Shown piece after piece: positions 46,034-58,603 of a stretch of DNA of 64,000 nucleotides; positions within the stretch are counted from its first letter, which is position 1, and each line of letters begins with the position of its first letter. Under the pieces are notes generated by a model that did no database searches, was not told the DNA's origin, and saw only the letters and a program-made list of their open reading frames with translations. This DNA comes from Phaffia rhodozyma (taxonomy: Eukaryota; Basidiomycota; Tremellomycetes; Cystofilobasidiales; Mrakiaceae). The translations under genes and the position numbers were made by a program. The DNA lies in the NCBI GenBank assembly GCA_014706385.1, contig JACGZH010000001.1, forward strand, positions 744,001 to 808,000, written 5' to 3'.

Positions 46034-48557
46034 TCAGGATCTAAACCACTTGTGGCCTCTCATTTCTTCCAAATTGATGCGCTTCTCTGGTTCGACTTGT
46101 AGACACCTATCGATCAGATCAACGAGCTCCTTGGACATGACGACCCCATTCCTTAGAGGCGACCGACGGCCTATCATGGCGTTAGAAGACGAGGAGAATG
46201 GAGACTCGCCGGTGATCAGGATGCAAAGGAGAATGCCAAGAGACCAGACCTCAGCCTCAGACGCCAGATAAGTCTTGCGCTGCAGAATTTCTGATGAATC
46301 CAGGGTTGAGAATAAACAAATGTCGATGAGCTGTGGCCTTAGAGCCGAAGGCAGATTGGAAGTTATACTTACCAGGGCTAGCATAAGCGTTCGTGCCAAA
46401 ACTGACGAACGGGCATAAACAGTTTGATAAATTTTTTCTCGATAAGAGAGAACGTTAAGGATAGCACTCACAAGTCCTTATATCTCACTGGCTCCGGCTC
46501 CTTTTCCCAAACCGCACTACCAAAGTCTATGAGCTTCACTTTGAGTTTTCGGTCGACCACTATGTTTTCGTCCTTTATATCTCGGTGATAGATACCTTCC
46601 TTTGATAAAGCGTAGACCGTTTCGACTAGTGACCCAAACAGCCGAAGTCATGAGCCAGTGTATGATGCTTGATAAGTATGCGTAACGCAGAAGAACTTAC
46701 CAACTTGAAAAAAGATTCCTCTCGCCTTGGGCTCGCTAAATCTCTTGTTTGCTTCTACACATTCAAACAGATCACAACTTCCTCTTCTCTCCATATTCAA
46801 GGAAGGTCTCCTGGATTCCAAGCCAGAGAGTGGCGGCACTGTGCCATTGGGAATCAGCGATGGAGGACCACAAGCTGGCGAGGCAGGGAGAGGATACGAA
46901 GGAGCGAATGGTGTAGGTGAAGCCAATCGAGTTGCATCCAAAGCTAACGTTGAGGACACATCAGCCAGGTTGGCTGCCGTGATGTGTGGACTGGCGGGAG
47001 TCGAGGGAGTACTGGGCGTTACCGGGGTGGCAGGTGTTGATGGACACCAGGAGGCACCATGAAGCTCTTGTACCTGATGTCGAGACATTATTGTCAATGT
47101 GACATGGCACACGATGGTGAGATCGGTTCTCGAGAGATATACGTTGAGAAAAAGAGTAGACAGTAACGAACCAAGTAGAAGAACTTTCCATCTGCATATA
47201 CCCATTCTCCTCGGACAACCCCCTGGTGTCGGATCCGTCTGAGGAGCTCACACTCCATCGGAACTTTCCCGCCCAAAGGAGGCATACCATCTCCGCTCTC
47301 ACCTTGACAGGTCCACTCTACCCATGCATGGGCAGGTACCTTGGACGACAGAATGAATTTCACGGCTACTTCCTTGTTGCGTCTTTTATCTACGGCAACA
47401 CAGACGAAGCCGTACCCTCCCGACCCAAGAACTGCACTGAGATCGTATCGGGACTCGAAGAGAGGATTGAGGGCATGTCCATCAAGAAGAAGATGAGTGA
47501 TCGGACCTGAATTGCTCGCCGGTATGGAGAGCGGAGGGGGCGCAAGTGAGGAAGATTGAGATTTGACCCCTCTGGGCGGAGCCAGCGAATTTTGTTCGGG
47601 TGGAGCGTTGAAGGAGGCTGCCTGAGCCGAGGCCAACTGTTGGTAAGACGCAAACTTGGAGATTCCCACAAGAGGAGTATGAGACTGGTTGGTCGATTGA
47701 ACGGAAGGATCATATGAATAGCCCTCGACATTCTTATATGCTGGGTATATCGACTTGGCTTGGGGTGGAAAGTAAGATGTAGCCGACGTAGAAGTTGACA
47801 AGGGTGAAGGGCCAGTATAAGAACCAAGAGCATGGCCATAACCAGCTGACTGAGGCGCTTTATCATAAGGCCATCCTCCTTTGGAACCTTTGCGCACCAT
47901 GGGCCTGAGGGGAGGCCGGGTGCCCTTAGATCCATTGCTGGAGGGTTCACCATCCTCATCGTCCGTTGCCAGCGCAGTATCCTGCTGACCAAGGGAAGAA
48001 TGCCCATCAGACTGAGAGGAGGACATGGAAGCCGATCGATTGACAGCAATGTTGAAATTCGAAGTGTAAGAAGTGCCAGCGGACACCGGCAAGGAAGTTC
48101 GTCTGGTAGGATCGAGAAGAGAAGGAGGGATAGGAGTGTTGATGACGGTATGGGGCAGACGAAGGAAGTGCTTGTTTCTGGAGGGAGACTTCTTGTGCAA
48201 CAGCGGCGAGTTCAACGTTGACGAGTTGGAGCTGTTTATTGAAGAGTTCGAAGGCACCGACCCGACGCCTTCCAAACTCGGCAGGGACGATAGACCGGTT
48301 TCGTCCGATGACGAGGGACTGGAAACCATTGACTCGTCAGATGGCTGTCTATTGACCGAAGGGGCCTGGTTGCTAGCGCCAAACCGATAGGCTTCTGCCG
48401 GAAACGTCGAGATCCCAGAGCAGACGGCAGAAGTTCTGTTGGAAAAGTTGTCCCATGCGTCGCTGTAGGGAAACCCAGGCTGTCCAGGCACCGGCGTGAA
48501 CGAAGGGCTCAAACTGTCCTTCATCCGGGTGCTGTCCTGGAGAACGGTACCAGACAT
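46034..48557 (-). CDS. Serine/threonine protein kinase, PAS-kinase-like catalytic domain
   Basis: A long Ser/Pro-rich N terminus (about 360 residues, starting MSGTVLQDSTRMKDS) carries no recognised domain. The kinase starts YDLSAVLGSGGYGFVCVAVD (Gly-loop) and KEVAVKFILSS (VAIK Lys). It continues CELLRRIRHQGVV and FEWVYADGKFFYLV, with a Thr/Pro/Ser-rich insert (WCPSTPATPVTPSTPSTP and on, roughly 100 residues) in the hinge/alpha-D region. GIYHRDIKDENIVVDRKLK (catalytic HRD), KLIDFGSAVWEKEP (DFG), FFGTNAYASPEILQRKTY (SPE instead of APE), VWSLGILLCILITGESPF and RINLEEMRGHKWFRS-stop follow. HRDIKDENI and IDFGSA are typical of PASK/Psk kinases, which couple nutrient state to glycogen and cell-wall metabolism. 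No PAS domain was seen. Substrates are unknown. Confidence 0.85.
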
Positions 48558-49518
48558 AAGTGGCTAGGAGGTTCTTGGAAAAGACAAGGAGCTGAAGGGA
48601 GACGGAAAAAATCAAGGAAGAACGAGGGCGAGAGAGAATCGAAGAAAACCTTGATCGAATCTGTCTAGATGGATGGTACAGGTGAACAGAAGAGAAAGAG
48701 GGGAAGAGAGATGAATATGAATGAGGGATGAAGGATGGAGACTGGATCATGTTGTTTCCTGTGAAAGCTTCGGTTCTAAATGAACAGGTACATCTCGGGG
48801 TTCGAGGGACACAAGGAACTGGGTGAAACAAGCTAGAGGAGGAGCAGCAGAAGGAAAAAAAAGGCCGGTCAACATTTCGTGGGCGGACACGGTCACCACA
48901 AGGTACGCAATGAGTAATCAAGGGCAAGATCCAACATCCAGACTCCCCTCTGACTCTGAGCCGAGGATCAACATGTCCTCCATGATCAGAATGGGTGAGC
49001 GGATCGGATGGGCGCTACTTTAATTCTTCTTTGCTCTCGCCTTCGGGTAACAATCGGCCTGATGGATCGTGCCTGGATCAGTTGCAGGCACAAAGGTCCG
49101 GTCAGACGTCAATATTGATCGACAGAGATGCCTTTTAATCAGTTGATGTTTGTTTTCTTCTTCTTCTTTCAAGTAGATCAGTATTCTATCGGTTAGCCAA
49201 TGTCTCCAAATAGGTCGTTATGTTTGTTGAGTTGGTTATGCCATGCTGGTCGATGTCACTGTGCGAATAAGAACAAGAACGAACGGGATGCTACTGGAAG
49301 AATGGAGTTGATCGAAGGAGATCAAGTACCTAGGGAACTGACCCTAACAATAGGGACGAGCGCGAATCGATTGGCCTGGCAGGCTGGAAGGCTGACTAGC
49401 CATCTCAGTTGGGGCAAAAGATGACGCGCTCAAGTCTGGCCTTCCCCTTTTTCCCCTTCTGCCTCATCTCTCATTCAACTTGTTCCAACACACTCACTCA
49501 TACATAATCTTCAAAACC
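48558..49518. promoter_or_regulatory. Divergent intergenic region, about 0.96 kb
   Basis: It holds the promoters of the kinase and the beta-hydroxyacid dehydrogenase. Purine-rich near 48590-48730, with CTTCTTCTTCTTTC near 49150-49170. No coding region is supported. Confidence 0.5.
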
Positions 49519-51820
49519 ATGGTCGGACTCAAGCCCAACACTCCCAACACTCCTTCTGCAGCTCAGTCTGGAGCAAACACTCCTGTTCAAGAAGCACCTA
49601 ACCCTTTCTCTCGACCTTCTTCCCCGGCTGGCCACCGAGAGACCGTGAGGCTTTTTTTTTCTTGATTCGTTTCCATCACTGGATTCTCTTTGGCGTCTAG
49701 CTCACACAGTTGTCTCTTTCTTTCATCTTGCGTGATTCTCCTTTCTGTTCCTATCCGTTTCGCCTTACAGAAGCGATATGGTTTTATCGGACTCGGAAAC
49801 ATGGGAAAGCACATGGCTCTAGTGCGTTTTTTTCCTTCTCCTGATTGCCCGTGTACCTATTCAATCCACTTTTCGTTTTCTCCCTTTTTTCTTTGCTTTT
49901 CTATCTCCTCGCCCTCATCTCTCGATCATAGTTCCTAAAACAAACACTGTCTGACAATCACCTTCTTCTGAAACCTTTACAGAACCTCGCCGTTCATGTT
50001 CACAACCAAGGATGTGCCCCTTTGTTGGTTTGGAACCGAACCAAGGAGCACACCGACAAGTTTCTCGAAACTACCCAGAAGAGAGCTGATGGTGAAGTTC
50101 CCATTCAGGTTGCCAAGGACGTCTCCGAGATCGGTTCCAGTAAGTCTCAATCGTCTCAAAGTCTTTCAGGCCTAAGTACATGGAGTAGATGCAGCTTCTG
50201 TTGCTGATAGATTACTCTTGATCGACTCTTCAGAGTGCGACTACATCTTTACCAGCTTGGGAACCGATGAGGCCGTCGAGGAAATCTACCTAGAGCTTTT
50301 CAAGAGCCATGAAGTCAGTACCAGTCATATCTCTTTCCCTTTAAACGATGATCCGATAGTGGCTCAGCGAACTCATGCTGACCAGCTGTGTCTCATCTTC
50401 TGAACCTCAGGAGAGCCGACCTACCAAGCATACGACTTACATCGAGACTTCCACCATCTACCCCGTATGTTGTTCCTGCTTATAGTTCTGCTCAGTCAAT
50501 CCTCTATCATTCTTGTTGTGATACAAAACTAATCAAATCAATTCCTATGTTACTTTCACACATACGTTGTTTCTTTGGATCGTAGGCCACTGCTGGCAAA
50601 CTCGAGCGAGAGGCCTCCAAGAAGTCAACTCGTCATTTCCTCACTTGTCCTGCGTTTGGACGGCCCGATGCTGCCGCTCGTGCTCAGCTTGTGTTTGCCA
50701 TCTCAGGAGGTGAGTCGCTATGACAGTTCGGTTAAGTCTATACTTGAACAGCCTAACCAAACTGACGTCCTTGGACGCTTCTTCTCTTCATGACCAGATT
50801 ACCGGTCCCGAAAGAGCGTGTCTCACGTTCTGGTCAGTATTTCCACGCCCATGATGTACAAGTTCCCGGCTCAGCTAGCTCATCTCCATCCTTCTGTTCT
50901 CAATCTCAGATTCCTGCCCTTGGCCGAAAGGTCATGGATCTCGGGTCCAACGTCGAGAAGGCTGCGTCCTTCAAGTTGGTCGGAAACAGTATGATCTTGG
51001 CCACTATCGAGATGCTCTCCGAGACCATGACACTTGGTCAGTCCTGTTCTCAAGTCTAGGACAGTTATCTTGAGCCTCAGGCACAGAGTCGTGGTCAGAC
51101 TGTACTGACCTCTGTATGGCTTCATGTGGCTTCAGCCGACCAAAGCGGAGTCGGTAAGGAGAACGTGTACAAGCTCATTCAGGGTACGTTACCTTCTGTA
51201 GAATTTCTTCAGTCTATTGTCTGGCTTCTGTTTCTCAGATCAAATCTTCTCTTTCTTTGAAACAGAGCTTTACCCAGCGCCCTCATTCCTCACTTACGGC
51301 AAAAAGATCCTCAAGGTATGCAGCGAGGTCTTGGTTGACTGTATGCCGCTCGATCAACTAGCCTGAACATTGCTTCTTTTAATTTGACGACAGAATGAGT
51401 ATTCTGGAGAGGATGGCTTTTCTCTGCAGGGAGGTATCAAAGATGCCGGTCACATTCGAAGACTCGCCGAGGAGCACAACGTGCCAATGCCCACCATCGA
51501 TTGTACGTACTCAATCTAGGCTGTAACTAAATTTCTTTTTCTATTCTGATCATGGCCATCTGTTGTCTTCGTACAGTGGCCCATCAGCATTTGATTGCCG
51601 CAAGAGCCAACGGAGGTGGCAATCTTGATTGGTGTGGTCTCGTTGGAGGAACAAGGATAGCCGCTGGTCTTCCTCCTTTCAAGGATAAGGTCTGTCATGT
51701 TTTGCTCCTCGAACCAACATTCTCGTCCGCGACAACATACTTACTTTCATGTCTTCCTGTTCTGTGTCAAACCCTTCGTCTGCATGTTACCAGAAGTCTC
51801 AGTTGCAGCGATACGAATGA
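49519..51820 (+). CDS. Beta-hydroxyacid dehydrogenase (6-PGDH/3-HIBDH-like, NAD(P)-binding)
   Basis: Starts MVGLKPNTPNTPSAAQSG. After a Pro-rich leader, KRYGFIGLGNMGKHMALNLA gives the Rossmann GxGxxG. CDYIFTSLGTDEAVEEIY, the substrate-loop equivalent YIETSTIYP and HFLTCPAFGRPDAAARAQL follow. The C-terminal helical domain has GSNVEKAASFKLVGNSMILA (with the catalytic-type Lys in FKLVGN), LYPAPSFLTYGKKIL and EDGFSLQGGIKDAGHIRRLA. It goes on HNVPMPTIDLAHQHLIAARA and GAGLPPFKDK-like text ending KSQLQRYE-stop at 51820 after a short last exon. About 11 exons. The reaction (oxidation of a beta-hydroxy acid or a glyoxylate-reductase-type step) cannot be assigned. Confidence 0.87.
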
Positions 51821-52121
51821 AAACGTCATGTTGATTTGTAAAACGTTTCTGACGCAGTAGTTTGCGCTATACTCCTTGACAGCAACATAAAAAAATATTT
51901 TCTTCATTATAAATCCTTTTTTTTTCTTGCTCGATCTGTTTTCTTTAATATGCACCTCTTGTCGTTGTCTATGTCGCTTATTGTTTGAAATGTATCTCTT
52001 ACCCGTATTTGCTACCCGCTCGCTGGGCTGATGAGAGGGAAAAAAAAGTCATCACAAATGAGATGTACCCAAAGACGTGGAAGATGACGACGTATGTTGT
52101 TTTCTTTGAATTCATTTTGTT
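51821..52121. other. Convergent 3' intergenic region
   Basis: About 300 bases, T-rich and A-rich, between two 3' ends. No gene seen. Confidence 0.5.
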
Positions 52122-53514
52122 CTAGTCTCTGTCGCTACCACTGTCATCACTACCAGCTCTTGCTTTCGCCTGTCGAATCCCTCCGGATTCAGATGCGCCA
52201 GCTCGACGTTGCCTAGCAAACGCAGTGTTGGTAAAGTTGTAGTCAACAGCGGAAAGTTGACCTGGGAGAGGAGCGCCTGGTTTAGGAATCACGCCTGGAG
52301 ATGATCAACCATGATGTGAAAGAATCAAGGGCACAGGGAAGAAAAGGAAAAGGTGTCAGTGACAAGAGGATGATTTTGAAAGGGTAACAACGAGATTCAA
52401 GGACAGACCACTATGCTTGAACCGAAGTTCGAGAGCCCCCGATTGGAATTCATCCTCTTTACCGGGTATCGAAGAAAGATCTTCAAACCCTACGATCCTG
52501 ACGAGGATTTGTTGAATTAGATTTTTACAAATGAGGGATTGAGAACAAAACCGTTCGATTGAGACAAAGGAAGACAAAAGAGAGCAACGAAGAGTGAGAG
52601 TCAGACCATGATATTGGAGCTGATCACTCAAGATGATCAAAAACACAACAGAAGAGGTAGTAGAGCGAACTTGTCTTTGGCCGCTCCTCCCACAAAACAG
52701 ATTACGCATGGCAGGACTTTGACGCTCATTTTCTGGACCAGCCATGGTACATTCGTCACGTCCGCCTTCAGGAAAAGAGTACTTGGATGAGCCGGTGCTA
52801 TTTTCTGTCATTTTTAATAATAATAATAATAATAACAACAAAAAGTTTCACAGGTCGTTGATGTATTCAGAAGAGCGCGAATTGGATAATGTCAGTCGAG
52901 GAAGAACGGAGCGGATGAGGTTGATATCAAGCCAAGAAGCGAACCTCGAGGTGTCTATCCATAATCTTGCACCGTCTGAAGTCTCGATGGAAAAAGTGAA
53001 TGATACAGTATGGCTCTTTTCTGTAATCATCAAACAAACAAGAAGGTGAACGACATCATACTCAGCGTTTGAAGCGATGTATGCTCTTTGTTGAAAGGAA
53101 GCGTTCACTCACGATGCGGTCGTGATTAGCTCTTTCTCATTCTTAATCTCGGTATAACGGCCGTGAAGGGTATTTTGTAAAAGCAAACGTTTTTGCGCTC
53201 TGCAAATATCCCAATCCAGAGAAGAGATCATAAGATTTATCAGTGAATAGCCTGGATGTGTGTCACTACAGCACCAAGGAACGAAACACATACTCCTCCT
53301 TTATTTGCTGCATTCTTGCTTCTCTAAAGCCTCCCCAATCGAAATCAGCTTCCTCCTCCAGAAGCTCATCCAAGAGTTCTCCATCTGACTTTCTGTCTTC
53401 GTCGTCTCGGTCGTCGTCTATATCTGTTCTATGTGAAGGGAAGACCGAAGGCAGAACAATAGGAGCCGATGTGTCTAGGCTGAATGCAAAAGCCGGATGT
53501 TTTGTTTTCATCAT
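52122..53514 (-). CDS. PLP1: TXNDC9/Plp1-type phosducin-like thioredoxin-fold protein
   Basis: A cytosolic co-chaperone of the CCT chaperonin for tubulin and actin folding, by family. Order: MMKTKHPAFAFSLDTSAP, an acidic region (DIDDDRDDEDRKSDGELLDE), FDWGGFREARMQQIKEE, HGRYTEIKNEKELITTAS, KEPYCIIHFFHRDFRRC then KIMDRHLE, LVQKMSVKVLPCVICFVGG, RIVGFEDLSSIPGKEDEF and VDYNFTNTAFARQRRAG. It ends with a charged SDDSGSDRD-stop. The thioredoxin-fold CxxC is absent (FRRCKIMD), as in the family. At least seven exons; the intron after KDK holds ATC/AGA-rich DNA. The initiator is uncertain: the ATG-ATG at 53509-53514 is the first in frame. Confidence 0.88.
52815..52835. repeat. AAT trinucleotide microsatellite
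   Basis: About seven AAT/TAA units, intronic in the TXNDC9-like gene. Confidence 0.8.
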
Positions 53515-53742
53515 TAGCTTAGCTTGGTCAAAAAAGATGATCTTGATTGTCAGTTCAGTAGGAGCATAGTCTAATACGAACTACTCTGAGTCTGCCATCT
53601 CTAGTACGAAGAGTCTGACAAGGTTAAGCTGACGGACAGAAAGAGATAGAAGCGAGTGTATGTATGTGTATGGAATGGGTTTGTTTAACCGAGCCACGTG
53701 ATTATTATCGCCACATACATCTTACACCGCTATCATTCGGAG
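53515..53742. promoter_or_regulatory. Short divergent promoter TXNDC9-like / aldehyde dehydrogenase with CACGTG
   Basis: CACGTGATT at 53695-53703, 48 bases before the first possible ATG of the aldehyde dehydrogenase (53743). Confidence 0.45.
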
Positions 53743-56688
53743 ATGAACGAAACAGCCAGACATTCTTTTCTTCTGTTCATCATCCGAGTCGTTGATTCTC
53801 GTGTTTATTTGTTCCAGATGATCCATAGGTTATCCCAACATGCTGTAGCTCTTACCTTGAGCGCTCATACAGGAAGGAGGTTGTTTGCTCAGTCGATATC
53901 ACTGTGCAACGCTTCCGCTGCAGAAGTCAAGTATGCACCTCTTTGGGTGAATAATCGACCACTTCTTGATACTTCTGGTACATTTGAGGTTAGGCATCCG
54001 GCCTCTAAGCAAATCGCTACCCAGGTAGGTTAGACCGGGTTTTTAAGTGTATAGATAAGCAATACTACTAGCTCATTCATCTCATCACTGGTTGATTTCC
54101 ATATCTTGAGACATCTCTCAGGCCTCTGCCTGTGATGCATCTCAACTGTATGATTCGTTCTGTTGCCTAGTCCACTTCCTTGCTACGACAATTTGATAAA
54201 TGCTCTCATTTTCTTCTTCATCAACTTCAGCTCCAAAATCATATCATCCTCCCGCTCTGGAGCCAAAACTTGGGCATCTACAACAGCTTTCCAGCGTCGA
54301 CAGATCCTAACCAGAGTAGCTCAGCTGCTTCATGAACGGAAAGCAATCTTCAGGGACGCTCAAGCCGCTGAGACGAGCGCGACTGGGCTCACACAGGATG
54401 TTGACTTCAAATTGAGCATCAACTCAATAGAAGAAGCTGCTGCAATGTAGGATCTTATTTTCTCGCTTTGCTGTGTACTATGTAATGTTCGGACGCTGTC
54501 GAATCTATCACTAAAACTGTTGATAAAAACCCTCTCCATCGAATCATCCAATCAATAGCACCTCTCAAATCACGGGCGATATTCCTCAGACGGTTGACGG
54601 TAATCTCATTTCCTTCGCATCAAATCTATAGTCACCTTGATACATGCTCAATCAACTTTATTCCGGCTGAATAACTCTTTTCTTATCCAGGCTCCTTAGC
54701 ACTTGTTACTCGAGAGCCCTTTGGAACGGTGCGTTCTTGTCGCTTCATCTGCTCCAAAGTTTACATGCCTGAAGAAGTTAAAGTATTTGTTTCTTTTGAC
54801 TTCTGTCAACGTTTACAGGTCTTTTCAATCTCTCCCTTCAACATGGCTCTCATCCTCTCTATTCGAGCAATCGTATGGCCTCTTGCTTGCGGCAACTCTG
54901 TTCTGCTCAAAGGTGCTTGCTCTCTTTTGGCGACTCAAACTCATCATCTCTCTCGAGAATGTATTTCTTACTCTTCTGAACGTGTCTCTTGTCTTTATAT
55001 TATTGCATCAAAACTTTTCAAACCTTAACTAGGCTCTCCGTTGATTCCGTATACACATTCTCTTATGGGAGAGTTATTCAAGGACGCCGGCTTGCCAGAT
55101 GGCGTACTAAACATTGTTCAGTTCGATCCTGACAATGTGTCGTCACTCGTCGAGCAAACGATCGCGCATAAAGATATAAAGGTGAGCATTAATTGACTTG
55201 CCCATCATCTAGATACTGTAGCTTTCGAACGTGTTCGTAATCATTAACCACTCCTGGAACGCCTTCAATCGTAGATGGTCAACTTTACCGGGTATGTGCC
55301 CTTCATATATATATGTTAACATTCGAATCAAACAGCCAATTATAACTGTGTTTGCTTTGTTTCTGGTTTCTCAACACCTATTCTATAGATCCCCAGCAGT
55401 AGGATCCAAAATTGGATCAATTTGTGGACGATATATCAAGTGAGCAGTCATGCATCTATTGGCATGTACTTGTTTGCTGAATATAATATCATATCGCTCA
55501 ATCTAGACCCGCAATTCTCGAGCTTGGCGGCAAGGCTGCTGCAGTCGTTTTAGAAAAGGCCGATATAGAGAAAGCAGCTCACACTGTTCGTTACTATTCT
55601 AACCTCTTTCTACTCGTCGTTATCTTTTGAGTGGTGTCTGAGCGGCTCTCATACCATCTGTCTGAATCTAGATTCTCTTTGGTTCTAGTTTCCATGCCGG
55701 ACAAACTTGCATGGCCACTGAGCGAGTCATCGTTGTCTCTTCCATCTATGACGACTTTGTTGCCGTTATGAAACGCAAGGTCACTGATCTGATCAAAGCA
55801 CTCAAGACTGATGAAAGTGAAGTTGCTGAGATGGGGTTGTCAGGAGAAGGATCGGCTGAGAAAGTCAAATGCTTGGTAAAAGATGCTTTGAACAAGGTTA
55901 GTATCGGTTCTTAGTTATTTCTCTTCTTATTCGTTATAGGTTATCCACCTTCCTTACCAAGGTCCTGTCTTTTGATATGTAAATCTTGTCACTCAGGGCG
56001 CGACTTCTCTGATCGAAATCCACAGCTTGGAAAAATGTCATTCATCCAAAGCCCAACCCATCGTTCTAGAGGGAGTCACTTCTGAGGTTCGCTTTGTATC
56101 GATATTCTACTCACTTTGGTCTCATATGAATATTAGCTTATGTTCCTCTCAACCTATCTGTTCTCGCTATTTGTTATCAATAACACAGATGAACGTCTAC
56201 TTTGAAGAATCCTTTGGCCCTTTACTCTCCATAATTCGTGCAAACGATGCTGATCATGCGGTCGAGATTGCCAACGATAGCGAGTTTGGGCTCAGTTCGA
56301 GTGTTTGGACAGAGGTAGGCTCTATTCTTACTACATTTTCTTGTTTTCTTGTTGATAACGAGCTTGATGACTTTCGACATGATGCCCTAGGATTACCGAC
56401 AAGCTATTCAGGTCGCAAAAGCGCTGGAATGTTCCGCTGTGCACATCAACTCTAATACCGTACACGACCAAGGGTTTGTTTCTTGCTCTCTACTTTTCTC
56501 ATTCTCATAATCTTGTCTATATATATGCTAATTTGTGGGCTGCTCATAGATCTCTACCCCATGGAGGTCATAAATCTTCTGGGTACGGTCGATTCAACGG
56601 AAAATATGCCATCGATTCTTTTACACAAACGAAGACCATCACGTTCCGGATGAACGAGCCTCAAGCACCTTTCTCTCTTTTAAAGTGA
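53743..56688 (+). CDS. Aldehyde dehydrogenase, vanillin/salicylaldehyde-dehydrogenase-like
   Basis: NAD(P)-dependent oxidation of an aldehyde. The true start may be 53743 or, more likely for a mitochondrial-type presequence, 53818 (MIHRLSQHAVALTLSAHTGR). Domains in order: PLWVNNRPLLDTSGTFEVRH, AKTWASTTAFQRRQILTRVA, VFSISPFNMALILSIRAIVW (Asn of the oxyanion hole in PFN), CGNSVLLKGSPLIPYT, then KDAGLPDGVLNIVQF, VNFTGSPAVGSKIG, PAILELGGKAAAVVLE (catalytic Glu), SSFHAGQTCMATERVIV (catalytic Cys), FEESFGPLLSIIRA and PHGGHKSSGYGRFNG, ending FSLLK-stop. About 13 exons. Relation to aromatic-aldehyde dehydrogenases is from the overall pattern; the substrate is unproven. Confidence 0.9.
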
Positions 56689-56970
56689 GAAAGACGTTTG
56701 TGGGGCAAGATAAGAGGTATATGAAGCTTAAAATTGGTGGTCTGTATCAATGATGATGATGAAGTACGCTCGACTCAATCATACAACCCAAGAAGTCCTG
56801 TGTATGGTCGACTGAAGAATTCGTCTTGAAAATCTACTGTTTTGCTAACATTCTTTGTTCATCGATACATACTTGATACATACTGCAAGATTGTATTCAA
56901 TACATAAGCATGCTCTCCCATCTCTCTCACCAACAACCCTTTATTCAAATCCTATCGAAATTTCCAGGCA

Positions 56971-58367
56971 CTATTTGTCCAAGCTTACTTTCTGCTCATC
57001 GAGCAAGCGAACCACAATTAAGATCAACTATCTATTCTCTCAATATGCGCAATCTCGACTCAAGCTTGCATGAGTAGAACAACAACATACCTTGCCTCCA
57101 TTCATCACCAAATCAGCCTTCTTGCTTGGTTCGAACTCCATGTCGAGGTATCCCTCTCGTTTTTTTGCTTGTTCGGCAGTATCAATTCCATATTGCTTGT
57201 CTCGCTTCTCGATCAAATGCCCTGGGAGTTGGTTTCTGATGTATATCCAGTACATTTTCAGTTTTAGATCTTAGTATTTGAGAATCTTGTATGTACGTAT
57301 CAAGGACGTACGGGCCGGTATAGGAGACCATCAATTGAGGAGGTCCTAGAGGAAGATCAGGATAGATATCCGACTGCCATGTATGGATGCTTGAATTTTG
57401 AACCGGGATGAAACGATAAATTCTAACGGCGCCAGTACATGTTGATATTAAAGCGATTTACGTACGTCTTTCCATACGTCTTTTGCAACTCTATCATCGC
57501 TGGTTGTTCAGCGGAGGAAGTAGCCAAGCCAGGTACGCCCTTCATACCGAGAAGGGTGAGCATTCCACTAGACACCTCATAATTGTGCGAGTGCCAGTCT
57601 GTACATGTCGTTCTCACAGAATCGATCAGCCATATCGATCATCGGATCCGTTTACATAGAGGCAGTAGCTGAAACGACTGCGCGAGATATTAGATAAGAA
57701 TTGCACCCACATTGAGTCTCTGATTCGGGTAACGTGTTGAAAACCTATACCCAGGAATGTCAGTGTGTGTTGGTCTTCTTTCCATGCAAAGTCTTACTGG
57801 TGGATCGTCGGGCCAGTATTTGTGAACAAACCTTCTCAGTGACGATATATTCAATCCCGATCAATCTTCTCCCGTCAAACTTTCCCTCCCCATCGCCTGG
57901 TCCATCATAGATCAAACACTGATGAAAATCCGGGCTTAGGTGGGTACAAAAGTGGTGACCTTGGCACCAATGGACAGAATAGGTCAGATAGGTATGAGCT
58001 ATTCAAATGACGATGCAGAATGTATAGACTGACTCTCAACATGGCGCGAGAGATCGTTGGCATATGCGTGGAACCTAATCAAATCGTGATCAGTCACAGA
58101 TTCTATCAGATCTGCAAAGAGTATATCTCTCTCATCCATTGGACTTGGATAGTTGAGAAGATGACTTACGCGCAGAAATGCTGGCAGATAGCTGGCGAGG
58201 AAAAGAGCAAATCGGGATACAGTGAGCGGTCATCAGCCTGCATGCCAATCACATTCAGGGAGAAAATATACGAATTTCACAAGCTTACACTGGAGAGGTT
58301 TGAACGGTGTCGTAGGGATCACGCCTACAGCTGAGTTGATCGTATCAGATACGGAAGCCAGGGACAT
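56971..58367 (-). CDS. DUF1264 (oil-body-associated protein, OBAP-like)
   Basis: Relatives sit on plant and fungal lipid bodies. Start [18 protein letters not shown] (ATG 58367; the open frame extends further to a TTG). Then [25 protein letters not shown] (a 2+1 intron phase join), [42 protein letters not shown] and [29 protein letters not shown] follows. The last exons read [20 protein letters not shown] and [20 protein letters not shown], then GGK with a donor GTATGT. The likely last exon adds KVSLDK-stop (56971). The CxH, QCLIYD, LIG-EYI and WHSH-YEV blocks are the DUF1264 hallmarks. Eight or so exons. Confidence 0.85.
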
Positions 58368-58603
58368 CTTTGAAGAAGTGAACGTTGAGGAAGGAAGATG
58401 GTTTTCGATGGGTTTCAACAAACAACTAGAAAGTGGAGGTCAATGACGTTCACATAACCCTAACATGTTTATTCGGTCATGCCAGCGTGTAATCAACCCG
58501 ACGGTACGTTCTTAGAGCCGAACATTTCTCGTATCAGTTCTCATGGTAGTCCTCATGGGAGATACAAAGCATGTTCACTAAGAATTCTGTTCGATACATA
58601 GCT

